From: an uncultured Chloroflexota bacterium
GTDB taxonomy: Bacteria > Chloroflexota > Anaerolineae > Aggregatilineales > Phototrophicaceae
NCBI GenBank assembly: GCA_937942935.1
Contig: CALDGT010000570.1
Coordinates: 1-6,286 of the forward strand
DNA length: 6,286 nucleotides
Direction: 5' to 3'
Part shown: piece after piece, positions 5,697-6,286 of the stretch
Numbering within the stretch: the first letter of the stretch is position 1
How the letters are laid out: every line of letters starts with the position of its first letter
Position numbers and translations under genes: made by a program
Notes under the pieces: model-generated
Databases searched by the model: none
Told to the model about the DNA's origin: nothing
What the model saw: only the letters and a program-made list of their open reading frames with translations

Positions 5697-6286
5697 TCAA
5701 GAATTATTTTTCCGAAACCGATAGTACGCCGCGCACGCCCCTTCACTGCTGACCATTGTCGCGCCTAGCGGATGTTCTGGGTTACAGCGCGTGCCGAATG
5801 CGGGGCATTGGTCGGGTTTGATGAGTCCTTGCAACACCGTCCCACTCATGCACTCGCTGGCGGTTTCTTCCTTATAAGTGGCGTATCCAAAACGTTTTTC
5901 GGCATCATAATCGGCATATTCTGGGCGCAGACCTGCCCCACTCATCGGGATTTCGCCAATACCGCGCCAACGCCGATTCGTGGGCATAAATACGCGCTCT
6001 AACAACGACTTGGCGGGGATATTCCCCGCTTTTTGCACCGCCCGCGCATATTGATTTTCCACTTCGGCGCGTCCTTCTTCCAATTGCGCGATGCACATCG
6101 TTATCCCCTGCAAAATATCGAGGGGTTCAAAACCTGTCACCACAAATGGCACACCATATTTTTTCGCAATCGGGATATATTCATCATACCCCATGACCGC
6201 GCACACATGCCCCGCCGCCAAAAACGCATTCACACGGCGTTCTGGCGCAGATAGTATCGCTTCTACGGCGGGCGGGACAAGGACAT
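5697..6286 (-). CDS. hypD: HypD, [NiFe]-hydrogenase Fe(CN)2CO assembly protein (partial, C-terminal half)
   Basis: HypD is the iron-sulfur scaffold that, with HypC, holds the iron while its cyanide and CO ligands are attached in the cytoplasm; HypE supplies the cyanide. The reading frame runs off the window edge, so 195 complete codons are visible out of a family length of roughly 360-380. The GTG at 6233 is an internal valine, not the start, because in-frame family-like sequence (VPPVAEAIL) continues upstream to the edge. Seen directly: GHVCAVMGYDEY, then the hallmark GFEPLDILQG, then a C-terminal cysteine set with spacing C-x14-C-x6-C-x16-C, starting at ECMSG and ending at EGACAAYYRF, which are the known [4Fe-4S] ligands of the family; all four are intact. 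The stop is TGA. The expected next gene, hypE, is displaced by a two-gene cassette. Identification is secure; only the N-terminal half is unseen. Confidence 0.96.
   Translation of the reverse strand, partial: VLVPPAVEAILSAPERRVNAFLAAGHVCAVMGYDEYIPIAKKYGVPFVVTGFEPLDILQGITMCIAQLEEGRAEVENQYARAVQKAGNIPAKSLLERVFMPTNRRWRGIGEIPMSGAGLRPEYADYDAEKRFGYATYKEETASECMSGTVLQGLIKPDQCPAFGTRCNPEHPLGATMVSSEGACAAYYRFRKNNS

Noticed and set aside
5697..6233. A complete 178-residue protein starting at a GTG at 6233
   Set aside because: The same frame continues upstream to the window edge with HypD-like residues, so the GTG encodes an internal valine of a truncated hypD.
1..6286. CRISPR array, tRNA, rRNA, transposase or integrase
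   Set aside because: No regularly spaced repeats, no tRNA-like cloverleaf and no recombinase reading frame were seen; the cassette carries no visible mobility gene.

Overview
The window is a tightly packed bacterial chromosomal segment with all five recognisable genes on the minus strand, so transcription runs from high to low coordinates. The order of transcription is hypD (3' half only, cut by the window edge), a 120-residue Trypco1-type protein, a 1016-residue trypsin-like protease / STAND NTPase / TPR protein, hypE (complete), and a secreted beta-propeller protein resembling GH43/GH32-type glycosidases. The Hyp proteins show a bacterium that makes [NiFe]-hydrogenase. The phylum cannot be fixed from the sequence; a Chloroflexota-like bacterium is possible but is only a guess. 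Flanking genes are moderately GC-rich (hand counts of 60-base blocks give 57-63% in hypD, hypE and the propeller gene).

The notable part is the middle, 2201-5614. HypD and HypE act together in building the Fe(CN)2CO centre of [NiFe]-hydrogenase, and their genes are normally neighbours. Here they are separated by a two-gene cassette that looks like an NTP-dependent biological-conflict (probably antiphage, abortive-infection-like) module: a small Trypco1 protein and a single polypeptide joining an intact trypsin-like protease, a STAND switch ATPase and a long TPR sensor. The cassette is AT-richer than its flanks (about 42-45% GC in most blocks, down to 22-37% in the TPR region). It abuts hypE by only 5 bases, so that the hypE ribosome binding site lies in the last codons of the protease gene. 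A 9-base direct repeat, TTTATCCTT, lies at each edge of the cassette.

Region by region: 1-112 has no gene but holds a GC-rich hairpin (31-62). 113-1069 is the secreted propeller protein, with a strong Shine-Dalgarno. 1070-1157 is a short gap with a weak candidate promoter. 1158-2195 is hypE. 2201-5251 is the protease-STAND-TPR gene. 5252-5614 is the Trypco1 gene, whose stop codon directly abuts the next start codon. 5615-5696 is an 82-base gap with a perfect TATAAT hexamer. 5697-6286 is the C-terminal half of hypD.

Working model (inference): the TPR region senses an invader-derived signal, the STAND domain oligomerises with ATP, and the N-terminal protease is activated and cleaves a target, with the co-encoded Trypco1 protein as substrate, adaptor or regulator. 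The cassette may ride on hyp operon transcription, or may have its own promoter in the 5615-5696 gap that also serves hypE.
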